Source: Cytobacillus kochii (GTDB lineage Bacteria; Bacillota; Bacilli; Bacillales; Cytobacillaceae). Taken from it: a DNA stretch of 64,000 nt. Under the pieces are notes generated by a model. It worked only from the letters and a program-made list of their open reading frames with translations, had not been told where the DNA came from and ran no database searches. This document shows, one piece after another, positions 9,070-17,794 of the stretch; position 1 is the first letter of the stretch, and each line of letters starts with the position of its first letter. The DNA is taken from the NCBI RefSeq assembly GCF_020171845.1, contig NZ_JAIVAM010000009.1, forward strand, positions 186,001 to 250,000. The letters are read 5' to 3'. A program made the position numbers and the translations under genes.

Positions 9070-9270
9070 GTTTGTAATGAAACTTGCATTTAAGCTTGGA
9101 TGACAAGAGGATTATATATTGTGTATAAAACGTGCAAACTCATTGGTTATCTTTTTAAAGAAAATGCCATATATTGATTACGCATTGCAAAGTTTCTAAT
9201 ACAAGGATAAAATTGAGGGTACGCAGTAGCGACAGATAAGAATTTATACATGTTAGTGAGGAATTTTATT

Positions 9271-10851
9271 ATGAGTACATTTAAAGACGAAGTATTATCG
9301 CGTCGAACATTTGCAATTATTTCCCACCCGGATGCTGGGAAAACAACCTTAACAGAAAAGCTTCTTTTATTCGGAGGGGCCATTCGTGATGCAGGGACTG
9401 TTAAAGGGAAAAAGACAGGGAAATATGCAACAAGTGACTGGATGGAAATAGAAAAACAACGTGGTATTTCGGTTACGTCTAGTGTTATGCAGTTTGAGTA
9501 TAATCAAGCTAAAATCAATATCTTAGATACACCAGGACACCAAGATTTCAGTGAAGATACTTATCGTACATTAACAGCAGTGGATAGTGCAGTTATGATC
9601 ATTGATTCAGCAAAGGGGATCGAGGATCAGACTTTAAAACTCTTTAAAGTTTGCCGTATGAGAGGTATCCCTATTTTTACATTTATCAATAAATTGGATC
9701 GACAAGGTAAGATGCCGTTAGAGCTTTTAGCTGAATTAGAAGAAGTAATGGGGATTGAATCATATCCGATGAATTGGCCAATAGGAATGGGGAAAGAGTT
9801 TTTAGGCATTTATGATCGTTTTAATAATCGTATTGAACAATTTAGGGTAGATGAAGAGGATCGTTTCCTTGAATTGAATGATGAAGGAGAAATTAACGAA
9901 GAACATGCTCTAAAACAATCAGGGCTTTATGAACAAACGTTAGAAGAAATTATGTTATTAAATGAAGCGGGTAATGAATTTTCGCGTGACCGCATTGCTT
10001 CAGGGGATTTAACACCTGTTTTCTTTGGCAGTGCTTTGACTAATTTTGGTGTGCAAACGTTTTTGGAATCTTATTTACAGTTTGCTCCTTCTCCTCAACC
10101 AAGAGAATCGACTGTTGGAGAAATCAATCCTTTAACAGAAGACTTCTCAGGGTTTATCTTTAAAATTCAAGCGAATATGAATCCTGCACATAGGGATAGA
10201 ATCGCTTTTCTTAGAATTTGTTCAGGTAAATTTGAACGAGGGATGAGTGTAAATATTCCGCGTCTTGGTAAACAAGTGAAATTAGCACAATCGACACAAT
10301 TTATGGCAGATGATCGTAGTACCGTTAACGAAGCTGTAAGTGGCGATATCATTGGGATTTATGATCCAGGAACATATCAGATTGGTGACACATTGACAAG
10401 TGATAAAAATGGTTTCCAATTTGAAAGACTACCTCAGTTCACCCCCGAATTATTTGTTCGTGTGACAGCAAAGAATGTAATGAAGCAAAAGCATTTTCAT
10501 AAAGGGATTCAACAGCTAGTGCAAGAGGGGGCTATTCAGCTCTTTAAAACTGTGAAAACAGATGAGTATTTACTTGGAGCAGTTGGACAATTACAATTTG
10601 AAGTATTTGAACATCGGATGAAAAACGAATATAACACGGAAGTCTTAATGGAGAGGTTAGGCTCTAAAATTGCAAGATGGGTTGAAGGTGAGAACAATTA
10701 CGATAACCTTTCTAGCTCGCGTAGTTTACTTGTGAAGGATCGATATGAACATCAAGTGTTTCTGTTTGAAAATGATTTTGCTCTTAGATGGTTCCAAGAT
10801 AAAAACCCAGATGTACCATTATATAATCCGATGGATCAGCAGCAACAATAA
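9271..10851 (+). CDS. prfC: Peptide chain release factor 3 (GTPase)
   Basis: Ribosome-recycling GTPase that removes RF1/RF2 after peptide release. 526 residues from ATG 9271, which has GTGAGG at correct spacing; the earlier ATG at 9250 has no ribosome site. The G1 motif SHPDAGKTT, the switch II/G3 motif [14 protein letters not shown] and the G4 motif NKLDR are intact. Domain II and the RF3 C-terminal domain ([26 protein letters not shown]) follow. Full length and monocistronic with its own terminator. RF3 is patchily distributed in Bacillaceae. Confidence 0.96.
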   Translation: MSTFKDEVLSRRTFAIISHPDAGKTTLTEKLLLFGGAIRDAGTVKGKKTGKYATSDWMEIEKQRGISVTSSVMQFEYNQAKINILDTPGHQDFSEDTYRTLTAVDSAVMIIDSAKGIEDQTLKLFKVCRMRGIPIFTFINKLDRQGKMPLELLAELEEVMGIESYPMNWPIGMGKEFLGIYDRFNNRIEQFRVDEEDRFLELNDEGEINEEHALKQSGLYEQTLEEIMLLNEAGNEFSRDRIASGDLTPVFFGSALTNFGVQTFLESYLQFAPSPQPRESTVGEINPLTEDFSGFIFKIQANMNPAHRDRIAFLRICSGKFERGMSVNIPRLGKQVKLAQSTQFMADDRSTVNEAVSGDIIGIYDPGTYQIGDTLTSDKNGFQFERLPQFTPELFVRVTAKNVMKQKHFHKGIQQLVQEGAIQLFKTVKTDEYLLGAVGQLQFEVFEHRMKNEYNTEVLMERLGSKIARWVEGENNYDNLSSSRSLLVKDRYEHQVFLFENDFALRWFQDKNPDVPLYNPMDQQQQ

Positions 10852-10863
10852 ATATAATTACAG

Positions 10864-10892
10864 GCACGCACAATTTTTGTGCGTGTTTTTTT
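10864..10892 (+). terminator. Intrinsic terminator after prfC
   Basis: CACGCACAA...TTGTGCGTG stem followed by seven Ts. Confidence 0.9.
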
Positions 10893-11053
10893 ATATATCA
10901 TTATTTAAGCAATCAATTGTCCAACGCTGATATATTTGGCACGAACCTCATCTTGTTTTTTAAAGAAGGAGGTTGATACACAGACGAGTTTTAGCAACGG
11001 TAGTTGTCCGTAAAGTATAGGTTAAGATCAAATTATTTATATGAAAATAATGA

Positions 11054-11082
11054 TTGACAGTAAATGAAATACAGATTATAGT
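11054..11082 (+). promoter_or_regulatory. Sigma-A promoter of the T-box transcript
   Basis: A perfect -35 TTGACA (11054-11059), a 17-base spacer and the -10 TATAGT (11077-11082), placed some 70 bases before the T-box stem I. Transcription should begin near 11089. Confidence 0.75.
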
Positions 11083-11149
11083 ATAAATACGTTATAAAAA
11101 TACTTTAGTGCATAAAAGCGTTTAAGCAAAATAGTGTTCTTAGTTTTAA

Positions 11150-11358
11150 TATAATTTAACCGGTAGTGCCAGTAGAGGATTTATGAACAGTTAAAGAGAC
11201 TGAATGGTTGGTGAAAGTTCAGGTCATAAATTTTTCGAATTACACCTACTTATAAAGGTTAAAATAGATGAAGTGGACAAGTGTGGTGTCTTGTCAATTA
11301 GGGTGGTACCGCGGAGATCATTCGTCCCTAAATAAGGGATTTATGAGCTCTTTTTTTA
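11150..11358 (+). ncRNA. T-box leader, tyrosine (UAC) specifier
   Basis: tRNA-sensing leader. The T-box sequence AGGGTGGTACCGCGG lies at 11300-11314, and the terminator follows: a GAGATCAT..CGTCCCT / AGGGAT..ATGAGCTC stem, then seven Ts. Stem I is closed by GTAGAGG/CCTAC and ATTTATGA/TCATAAAT. In its 3' internal loop, GAAT is followed by TAC (11241-11243) and then a purine, which fits a Tyr specifier. The alternative TTA in another register is followed by C and fits less well. Uncharged tRNA-Tyr should allow read-through into the downstream transporter. Confidence 0.9.
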
Positions 11359-11389
11359 CGCTTTTAGAAATATTGGAGGTTAGTTTATT

Positions 11390-12769
11390 ATGCAACAAGA
11401 ACCAAGCATCAAAGTAAAAACATGGGAAGCTATACTTATCACAATTATTCTCCTTAGTGGTATAAGTTATTGTATGATTGCCCTTGAGGCACCACCACAT
11501 ATTCCCATTGTATTATCGATGATCTTTTTAATTAGTTATGGATTATGTAAAGGCGTTAAGTATAGAGAAATAGAACAAGGCATGATGGATGGGACAAAGT
11601 CAGGGCTTGGCGCTACATTTTTATTCTTTTTTATTGGTATGTTAATAAGTAGTTGGATGGCAAGCGGGACCATTCCAACCTTCATTTATTATTCTTTAGA
11701 TATTGTAGGACCGAATTATTTTTATGCCATTTCTTTTGTTGTTACCGCTATTATTGGTATGAGTATTGGCAGTTCATTAACAACAGCAGCGACGATTGGT
11801 GTTGCATTTATGGGATTGAGTGGTGCATTAGATTTAAATCCGGCTATTACTGCAGGTGCAATTATCTCAGGCGCATTTTTTGGAGATAAAATGTCTCCAC
11901 TGTCTGATACAACGAATTTAGCATCCATGACAGTTGGGGTTGATTTATTTGATCATATTAAAACAATGAGTATGACAACGATCCCTGTATTTATCTTATC
12001 CTTTATTATTTTTTTCCTAATCTCACCGAAGGGAATGGGAGAGGCCAGCTTAGTAAAAATTAATGAAATGCAGGATGGTTTATTAACGCTAGGGTTGGTG
12101 AAATGGTATGCAATCATTCCTTTTCTTGTATTAGTTGTATTAGCGATAAAGAAAATACCTGCTTTAATTACATTAGCATCTTCAATTGTTACTGCAATTA
12201 TTGTTTCCTTCTTTGTGCAAAATGAAATGAATTTAGGTAAGCTTATTACTATTTTATTTAGTGGTTATACATCAAATAGTGGGATTGAGGATATCGACTC
12301 ATTATTAACTAGAGGTGGAATAGAAAGTATGTTTTTCTCTATTTCACTTGTCCTGTTGGCTTTAGCAATGGGAGGGTTATTTATTAAATTAGGGATATTA
12401 GCAGCACTTATTCGTGGGATTACTGACTACTTATCTAAACGTGGCCCATTAATTTCAGCAACTGCTTCAACTGCAGTTGGTATCAATTTTATTGTAGGTG
12501 AGCAGTATTTATCTATCTTATTAACAGGTAATGCTTATAAAGAATCTTTTAATAAAGCGAATTTGCATCCTCGATATTTATCCAGGGTTTTAGAAGATGC
12601 TGGTACAGTGGTTAATCCTCTTGTACCGTGGAGTGTTTGTGGAATCTTTCTCACGACAGTGCTAGATGTTAATACATTAACCTACTTGCCATTTGCCTTA
12701 TTTTGCTTAATAAGTCCATTAATGACTATTTTATATGGTTGGACTGGTTGGACAATGAAGAAGCAGTAA
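11390..12769 (+). CDS. NhaC-family transporter, probable tyrosine uptake (T-box controlled)
   Basis: Integral membrane protein, 459 residues, ~11-12 helices, of the NhaC Na+/H+ antiporter superfamily. Typical signatures are GDKMSPLSDTTNLA and, late in the protein, LEDAGTVVNPLVPWSVCG. Start ATG 11390 behind TTGGAGG. Members of this superfamily preceded by amino-acid T-boxes have been predicted to be amino-acid transporters (for example YheL/TyrT-like for Tyr). With a UAC specifier directly upstream, tyrosine import coupled to Na+ or H+ is the best guess. The sequence alone would be annotated only as an antiporter. Confidence 0.85.
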   Translation: MQQEPSIKVKTWEAILITIILLSGISYCMIALEAPPHIPIVLSMIFLISYGLCKGVKYREIEQGMMDGTKSGLGATFLFFFIGMLISSWMASGTIPTFIYYSLDIVGPNYFYAISFVVTAIIGMSIGSSLTTAATIGVAFMGLSGALDLNPAITAGAIISGAFFGDKMSPLSDTTNLASMTVGVDLFDHIKTMSMTTIPVFILSFIIFFLISPKGMGEASLVKINEMQDGLLTLGLVKWYAIIPFLVLVVLAIKKIPALITLASSIVTAIIVSFFVQNEMNLGKLITILFSGYTSNSGIEDIDSLLTRGGIESMFFSISLVLLALAMGGLFIKLGILAALIRGITDYLSKRGPLISATASTAVGINFIVGEQYLSILLTGNAYKESFNKANLHPRYLSRVLEDAGTVVNPLVPWSVCGIFLTTVLDVNTLTYLPFALFCLISPLMTILYGWTGWTMKKQ

Positions 12770-12790
12770 TCATTTCAATTTGTATGATAT

Positions 12791-12834
12791 AAGCCATTTT
12801 CTCTAATAGATGAAGAGAAAATTGGCTTTTTTTA
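12791..12834 (+). terminator. Intrinsic terminator after the NhaC-family gene
   Basis: AAGCCATTTTCTC...GAGAAAATTGGCTT stem followed by a T run. Confidence 0.9.
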
Positions 12835-13174
12835 TTTCTTTAATAAAAAAGGATGTAAAATAATTGAAATAGGTTCATAAAATATTCTCGCTTTCGCCTT
12901 ATTTTAGTAAAAGTAATCTTAGATCTCGATGACGTTTTAATATATTTTAATTTTTGATAACATTTTTTTAGTTATATTGCACAAGTATGAAAGTTGCACA
13001 ACTTTTGTCATTATATTGTAGTGAATGTGGTATAAAAATATTCTTTACCCCTATAATTTTCTAATTTTACCCGTATATTTGTAAAGATAGGGTAATAAAG
13101 TTTGTGGCCAGTCTTCATGCACAATTCATCTAATTTTCCTGTGTTATAATTTGGGTGAATAAAGAGGTGAGTGC
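12835..13174. other. AT-rich spacer before sigI
   Basis: About 340 bases without a credible gene. It must hold the sigI-rsgI promoter. A TATAAT-like hexamer occurs shortly before the sigI ribosome site (GTTATAATTTGGG near 13143-13155), but a -35 match cannot be named with confidence. Confidence 0.4.
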
Positions 13175-13930
13175 ATGATTAAATCACTGTTTAGAGGCTT
13201 AAAGACACAACATAAAACCATTGAAGAAGAAGTTTATGCCATTCAAAATGGTGATCGACAATTAAGAGATGTGTTTATAGATAAATTTAGACCTTTTGTA
13301 GCTAAGTCGGTATCTTTAGTTTGCAGGAGGTTTATATATGATTCCGATGATGAATTTAGCGTGGGTTTAATCGCCTTTAATGATGCTATTAATAATTATA
13401 ATCGAGCAAAAGGAACGAGTTTCGTTTCTTTTGCTGAGGTTGTTATTAAACGAAGAGTCATTGATTATATTAGACAGCAATCGAAACATCAAAACCTTAG
13501 TTTAGATGCAAGCCATCACTATGAGGACGGTTCGAATGAGCAAGCCAGTGCATTAATAGAATCAGAAATATCGATAAGGGGCTACTTAGAAATACAAGAT
13601 CAACAGGCAAGGAAAGAAGAAATAATTAAGTTCACGAATGATTTATCTCATTTTGGTATTAGTTTCAAAGAGATTGTAAAATGCTCGCCAAAACATGCCG
13701 ATGCAAGAAGGACAGCAATTGAAATTGCCCAATTAATTGCCAATGATGTGATGTTGAAAGACATGTTATATTCCACCAAGAAATTACCAATCAAGCATAT
13801 GGAATCAAGAATAAAAGTAAGTAGAAAAACAATTGAAAGAAATCGTAAATACATTATTGCAATGACATTAGTTTTATGTAATGACTTTGTCTATTTAAAG
13901 GATTATTTGAAAGGGGTGTTAGAAACGTGA
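13175..13930 (+). CDS. sigI: RNA polymerase sigma factor SigI
   Basis: Sigma-70-like factor of the SigI family, 251 residues. Region 2 occupies ~20-110 (DVFIDKFRPFVAKSV..., TSFVSFAEVVIKRRVIDYIR), and a divergent C-terminal domain with the RKTIERNRKYIIAM helix follows. In B. subtilis SigI responds to heat and wall stress; in clostridia, SigI paralogs respond to extracellular polysaccharides. The stop overlaps the GTG of rsgI, the universal arrangement of this pair, so the partner's N-terminal domain is expected to hold SigI at the membrane. Confidence 0.95.
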   Translation: MIKSLFRGLKTQHKTIEEEVYAIQNGDRQLRDVFIDKFRPFVAKSVSLVCRRFIYDSDDEFSVGLIAFNDAINNYNRAKGTSFVSFAEVVIKRRVIDYIRQQSKHQNLSLDASHHYEDGSNEQASALIESEISIRGYLEIQDQQARKEEIIKFTNDLSHFGISFKEIVKCSPKHADARRTAIEIAQLIANDVMLKDMLYSTKKLPIKHMESRIKVSRKTIERNRKYIIAMTLVLCNDFVYLKDYLKGVLET

Positions 13931-15105
13931 AAAGAGGAGTGATTGTCGCTATTGATGAACGTTTCTTAACACTTTTAACAAATGAAGGTGAATTTTATTT
14001 TAGCTATAAATACGAAGCAATATATGAAATAGGTCAAGAGATTGAGTTTGAGCCTGTGATGAAAAATCCTAAGGTAGGATCTGTTAAAAAACCGAAATAT
14101 GTAAAAATGATTATGCTTGCTGCTGTATTTATTCTTTCCTTTTTAGGCTTATCCTTATGGCCTAATCATTCTGAACAGACAATCTATGCTTATATGACCA
14201 TTGATATTAATCCAAGTATTGAATTAGCCGTAAATGAACAATTCGAAGTGATACAATTGAAGGGTTACAATGCAGATGGAAAAAAAATCATTCAAGAGAT
14301 AGCGGGTTGGAAAAATAAACAATTTGATACCATATTTTCAGATATCCTTTCAATTTGTAAGAGTCAGGGATATATGCAAAAAGGAAAAGAATTAACGTTC
14401 GCCACAGTCGTCATGTCAGATCAATATTTAGAAGAAGAAAGATTAAGGAAACATACTGACTTTGTTACAAGGGAATTAAATGAAGAAGATGTAAGTTTGC
14501 ATTTAATTAAAGGCTCTAAAACAGAACGAGAGTTAGCTCAAGAAAAAGGACTTACTCTAGGGGCATACATGGAGTTGAACGAGAAGACTGAATATGACAA
14601 TACCGCAAAATCGAATGTAAATGAATCAGAGGAAGAAAAAAAGACTGAAAGTGATAAAGAAGAAAGTAAGGAAGATAACATAGAAAGTGAAATAAAAAAA
14701 GAAAAAGAAAAGGAAAATGAAACATCCATAGAAGTGAAGGAAGAGAAGGGGACAGTGCCTACTTCTGATGATAATGAAGCTATCGATCCAAATATAGAGG
14801 CAAATGAATCAATACCAAAAAAAGAGGTTGAAGAGAAGAAGTTTCGTTATAAGAAGCATGCTGATGATGAACACAATGACTCTTCGTCTGTCACTAATAA
14901 GGAGATTGAAAATTATAACTTTAAAGGGGAACATAAACATAAAAATAAGAATAAAAATGATGCTGAGAAAGAACAAAATGATACCGATAATTTCGATGTT
15001 CATGACGATAATGGATGGCGTGATAGGCATGATCAAGACAAGCACAATAACGAAAAAAGGGCTAAAAATAATGAAAGGAAAAAATATAATAAAGAATCAC
15101 CATAA
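13927..15105 (+). CDS. rsgI: Membrane anti-sigma-I factor RsgI with long charged tail
   Basis: 392-residue bitopic membrane protein. The RsgI_N domain (~1-52, GVIVAIDERFLTLLTNEGEFY) binds SigI. One transmembrane helix lies at ~60-80. The extracellular RsgI_III-type domain (~85-215) begins AYMTIDINPSIELAVNEQFEVI. From ~215 to the end the protein is low-complexity and rich in Glu, Lys, Asp and Asn with no folded domain visible, in contrast to clostridial RsgI proteins that carry carbohydrate-binding modules. GTG start overlaps the sigI stop. The frame at 14804-15193 that overlaps it is an artefact of this repetitive tail. Confidence 0.93.
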   Translation: MKRGVIVAIDERFLTLLTNEGEFYFSYKYEAIYEIGQEIEFEPVMKNPKVGSVKKPKYVKMIMLAAVFILSFLGLSLWPNHSEQTIYAYMTIDINPSIELAVNEQFEVIQLKGYNADGKKIIQEIAGWKNKQFDTIFSDILSICKSQGYMQKGKELTFATVVMSDQYLEEERLRKHTDFVTRELNEEDVSLHLIKGSKTERELAQEKGLTLGAYMELNEKTEYDNTAKSNVNESEEEKKTESDKEESKEDNIESEIKKEKEKENETSIEVKEEKGTVPTSDDNEAIDPNIEANESIPKKEVEEKKFRYKKHADDEHNDSSSVTNKEIENYNFKGEHKHKNKNKNDAEKEQNDTDNFDVHDDNGWRDRHDQDKHNNEKRAKNNERKKYNKESP

Positions 15106-15128
15106 TTGCAAGATTTATGGGTATAATA

Positions 15129-15157
15129 AAAAGTCCGAGTTGAACCTCGGACTTTTG
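15129..15157. terminator. Bidirectional terminator, rsgI / SASP
   Basis: AAAAGTCCGAG TTGAAC CTCGGACTTTT, symmetrical with A and T runs; serves both convergent genes. Confidence 0.92.
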
Positions 15158-15162
15158 CCATG

Positions 15163-15360
15163 TTATTTTTGTTTTCCGGAAAGTTCTGCTTGAGCTTGTT
15201 GGACTAATCTTTTTGTGATTTCTCCTCCGACTGAACCGTTAGATCTGGAAACAGTGTCCGAACCTAACTGTACGCCAAACTCTTGAGCGATTTCATATTT
15301 AACTTGATCTAAATATTGTTCAATTCCCGGTACTAAAAGTTTATTACTATTCTTTGGCAT
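15163..15360 (-). CDS. Alpha/beta-type small acid-soluble spore protein
   Basis: 65-residue DNA-binding spore protein. It contains the family core [20 protein letters not shown], with the germination-protease site in EIAQEFG, and the second conserved block [17 protein letters not shown] 15360 behind TAGGAGATG. It coats and protects spore DNA and is degraded on germination. Expression in the forespore (SigG) is expected from the family; the promoter was not identified. This gene is strong evidence that the organism makes endospores. Confidence 0.96.
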   Translation of the reverse strand: MPKNSNKLLVPGIEQYLDQVKYEIAQEFGVQLGSDTVSRSNGSVGGEITKRLVQQAQAELSGKQK

Positions 15361-15557
15361 GATTACACATCTCCTAAAGATAATTTACAGTAATTGATAT
15401 CACTGTATTTGTATTATGATGTATTGTGTTCATTTCATGAGTGGTAAATTAGCTGTTTGTATCCTTGTTTTGGCAAAGAAAGCATAATTAGCTTTCAAAA
15501 CAGGGGTAGATTATATTATTATAGAGTGTAATTGAGTTTAGTTGAGGTGAAAAACGT

Positions 15558-16922
15558 TTGTTAAAAGATTTTAAAGGCTGGATAAATAGGCGTTCGCCAG
15601 CACAAATAATCACTGCATATTATTTCTTGTCGATTTCAATTTCTGTAGGACTCCTCTATTTACCAGGTGTGAATCAAAAAGGTGTAGAAGTTAGCTTTAT
15701 AGATACTGTATTTACTGCTGTGACAGCTGTTAGTGTAACGGGATTAACCGTTGTTGATTTATCACAAACCTATAGTGTTTTTGGGTATTTTGTGATAATG
15801 ATTATTATGCAATTTGGTGGAATTGGTATTATGGCATTAGGTACTTTCTTTTGGATGTTGTTAGGTAAGAAGATTGGATTGAAGAGTAGAAAACTAATTA
15901 TGGTTGATCACAATCAGTATGCGCTTTCTGGGCTTGTTCAACTCGTGAAAGAAATAATTAAATTAATGATTCTTATCGAAGTAATAGGGATGTTTATACT
16001 TGGCTTTCATTTTTTAAAGTACTATCCTACGTGGGACGAAGCTTTTCTCCACGGAATATTTGCCTCTGTAAGTGCAACAACAAATGGGGGTTTAGATATA
16101 ACAGGTTCATCAATGATTCCATATGCCCATGATTATTTCGTGCAGTTTATTACAATCATTTTAATCTCTTTAGGGGCAATTGGTTTTCCTGTTTTAATTG
16201 AAGTCAAAGCTTTTCTATTAAAACGTAAATGGGAAAACTCTCTCCCGTATCGTTTTTCTTTATTTACTAAAGTAACAACCGTTACATACGCTTTTTTACT
16301 CGTTTTTGGAACCATTATTATTTTAGTTATGGAGTTTCAACATTTTTTTAAAGGGCTATCATGGCATGAAAGTTTCTTTTATGCACTATTTCAGTCAGCG
16401 ACGACAAGAAGTGGTGGGTTAGCAACAATGGATGTTAGTGAATTTACTTTGCCAACCCTATTGATCATGAGTATTATGATGTTTATAGGTGCTTCACCAA
16501 GTTCGGTTGGGGGAGGCATACGGACAACCACCTTTGCGTTAAATATTTTATTTATCTGGAATTTTGCCAAAGGAAATAAACATGTGAAAATCTTCCGCAG
16601 AGAAATTCACCAAGATGATATATTGAAATCATTGGTTATTACAATTTTAGCCACGCTTTTATGCTTTGTAGCAGTGCTGTTGATCAGCATTACAAATACC
16701 CATTTATCACTTATTTCCATAATATTTGAAGTTTGCTCCGCATTTGGAACGACTGGTCTTTCCATGGGGATAACAGCTGATTTAAGTAATACTGGAAAAA
16801 TCGTCATTATGATACTAATGTTTGTCGGTAGAATAGGCTTAACCTCATTTTTATATATCATAGGTGGTAAAGAAGAAAAGCCACATTATCATTATCCAAA
16901 GGAAAGGATTATTATTGGATAA
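15558..16922 (+). CDS. Ktr-type potassium uptake membrane subunit (KtrB/KtrD)
   Basis: 454-residue TrkH/KtrB-family channel protein made of four membrane-pore-membrane repeats. The four filter glycines are visible: VSVTGLT (~60), SATTNGG (~175), SATTRSGG (~280) and SAFGTTGLS (~400). Start TTG 15558 after GAGGTG. The regulatory RCK subunit (KtrA/KtrC) is not adjacent, as with the separately encoded ktrC and ktrD of B. subtilis, so KtrD is the more likely equivalent. It imports K+ driven by the Na+ gradient. Confidence 0.9.
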   Translation: MLKDFKGWINRRSPAQIITAYYFLSISISVGLLYLPGVNQKGVEVSFIDTVFTAVTAVSVTGLTVVDLSQTYSVFGYFVIMIIMQFGGIGIMALGTFFWMLLGKKIGLKSRKLIMVDHNQYALSGLVQLVKEIIKLMILIEVIGMFILGFHFLKYYPTWDEAFLHGIFASVSATTNGGLDITGSSMIPYAHDYFVQFITIILISLGAIGFPVLIEVKAFLLKRKWENSLPYRFSLFTKVTTVTYAFLLVFGTIIILVMEFQHFFKGLSWHESFFYALFQSATTRSGGLATMDVSEFTLPTLLIMSIMMFIGASPSSVGGGIRTTTFALNILFIWNFAKGNKHVKIFRREIHQDDILKSLVITILATLLCFVAVLLISITNTHLSLISIIFEVCSAFGTTGLSMGITADLSNTGKIVIMILMFVGRIGLTSFLYIIGGKEEKPHYHYPKERIIIG

Positions 16923-16933
16923 ATAGATAGATA

Positions 16934-16967
16934 CGAAAACCAAGCTTAACAAAAAGCTTGGTTTTCT
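16934..16967. terminator. Bidirectional terminator after ktr gene
   Basis: GAAAACCAAGCTT aacaaa AAGCTTGGTTTTC; perfect stem with A/T flanks, shared with the convergent DUF3905 gene. Confidence 0.92.
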
Positions 16968-17304
16968 AATCTGCTTTATAACCTGCATCTTTTGTTGGAT
17001 GAGAGAAGGGGGCATCTGGTACTTCTTTTTCTTCTATCAGTGCGCGATTCTCAGGCGTATTAAAGCCAATATCGTTTGTTGGATGAACCCATTTGTCTCC
17101 AGCCATCACAGCTGGGTCTACTTCATCACTCCAATTCTCAAGTGGAGACTGCTCTGATACATAATTACTATCCCCAATTGTTACCCCAAATTCGTTTACA
17201 AAAGGTGGTTGTAGCTCCTTATGACTTTTTCGAAAGTCAGGTGAAGAAATTTGATGTGGTAAGCTTTCTATTTTGCTTCGCTCTTGCTTGTTTTGTCTTT
17301 TCAC
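16966..17304 (-). CDS. DUF3905 family protein
   Basis: 112-residue soluble, hydrophilic protein of the Bacillus DUF3905 family; the stretch PPFVNEFGVTIGD and the repeated HPTNDIG / HPTKDAG motifs (H-P-T-x-D) mark it. GTG start at 17304 behind AGGAGTGATGATAA. Function unknown. It is divergent from two tiny spore-protein-like genes, which suggests sporulation or stationary-phase expression. No signal peptide or membrane helix. Confidence 0.75.
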   Translation of the reverse strand: MKRQNKQERSKIESLPHQISSPDFRKSHKELQPPFVNEFGVTIGDSNYVSEQSPLENWSDEVDPAVMAGDKWVHPTNDIGFNTPENRALIEEKEVPDAPFSHPTKDAGYKAD

Positions 17305-17447
17305 TTATCATCACTCCTCTTTTTATTTTTCTCTTCTGTTTGATCGTTTATGAGATGAAACATGAAGAAATAAAAGGTAAGCATAATGACCCTACATTAG
17401 GCGGAAAATATGTTTGTTCTTACGAAATATGAAGGAGGAGTCAGAAG

Positions 17448-17606
17448 ATGAAGAGAAAAGCTAGCCATCGTGCTGTTGAAAAATATAGTAAGACACCAAA
17501 AGCCAATCAAGAAGATGTTGAATTTTCAACTGAATTTACTAGTGGTGAAAATGTAAATAAAGGTGCCAACCGCAATTCAAAACAAGGAAGAAAAGGGAGA
17601 AGCTAA
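17448..17606 (+). CDS. Small basic protein with gamma-SASP-like motif
   Basis: 52 residues, starting MKRKASHRAVEKYSK, with a perfect GGAGGAG ribosome site. Centre: VEFSTEFTSGENVNKG. This resembles the TEFASET germination-protease site of gamma-type small acid-soluble spore proteins and is followed by Asn/Gln/Lys-rich sequence. Its stop is immediately followed by the ATG of a second small gene with a related motif. I infer a forespore protein; no family was recognised with certainty. Confidence 0.6.
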   Translation: MKRKASHRAVEKYSKTPKANQEDVEFSTEFTSGENVNKGANRNSKQGRKGRS

Positions 17607-17744
17607 ATGTACCAGTTAAAAAATGAGCGGAAACAGAAACAGCCTCCTCAAGTGAATGTAGAGTTCGGGATGGAGTTTGGCGATATGAACGCTTCAAAGA
17701 TTTATGAAGTTACAAGTAAAAAAGGCAAGGTTAATAAGAAATGA
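17607..17744 (+). CDS. Second small basic protein with related EF..EF motif
   Basis: 45 residues (MYQLKNERKQKQPPQVNVEF, then GMEFGDMNASKIYEV and a Lys-rich end). The ATG directly abuts the stop of the upstream gene (TAAATG), so the two are coupled. The shared VEFxxEFxxxxN pattern suggests the pair arose by duplication from a gamma-SASP-like ancestor. A terminator follows at once, closing a two-gene unit. Function unproven. Confidence 0.55.
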   Translation: MYQLKNERKQKQPPQVNVEFGMEFGDMNASKIYEVTSKKGKVNKK

Positions 17745-17750
17745 AAGTAC

Positions 17751-17789
17751 AAGCCAGAAAAGTTTAAACTGCTTTTCTGGCTTGTTTTT
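17751..17789. terminator. Bidirectional terminator
   Basis: AAGCCAGAAAAG...CTTTTCTGGCTT followed by GTTTTTA; lies between the small genes and the convergent radical SAM gene. Confidence 0.9.
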
Positions 17790-17794
17790 ACACA

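Noticed and set aside
14804..15193. 129-codon frame overlapping rsgI
   Set aside because: It is the +1 frame of the repetitive Lys/Glu/Asn coding tail, with many Ile and Met; no ribosome site.
17076..17432. 118-codon plus-strand frame opposite DUF3905
   Set aside because: Antisense to a recognised family gene, no ribosome site at its start.
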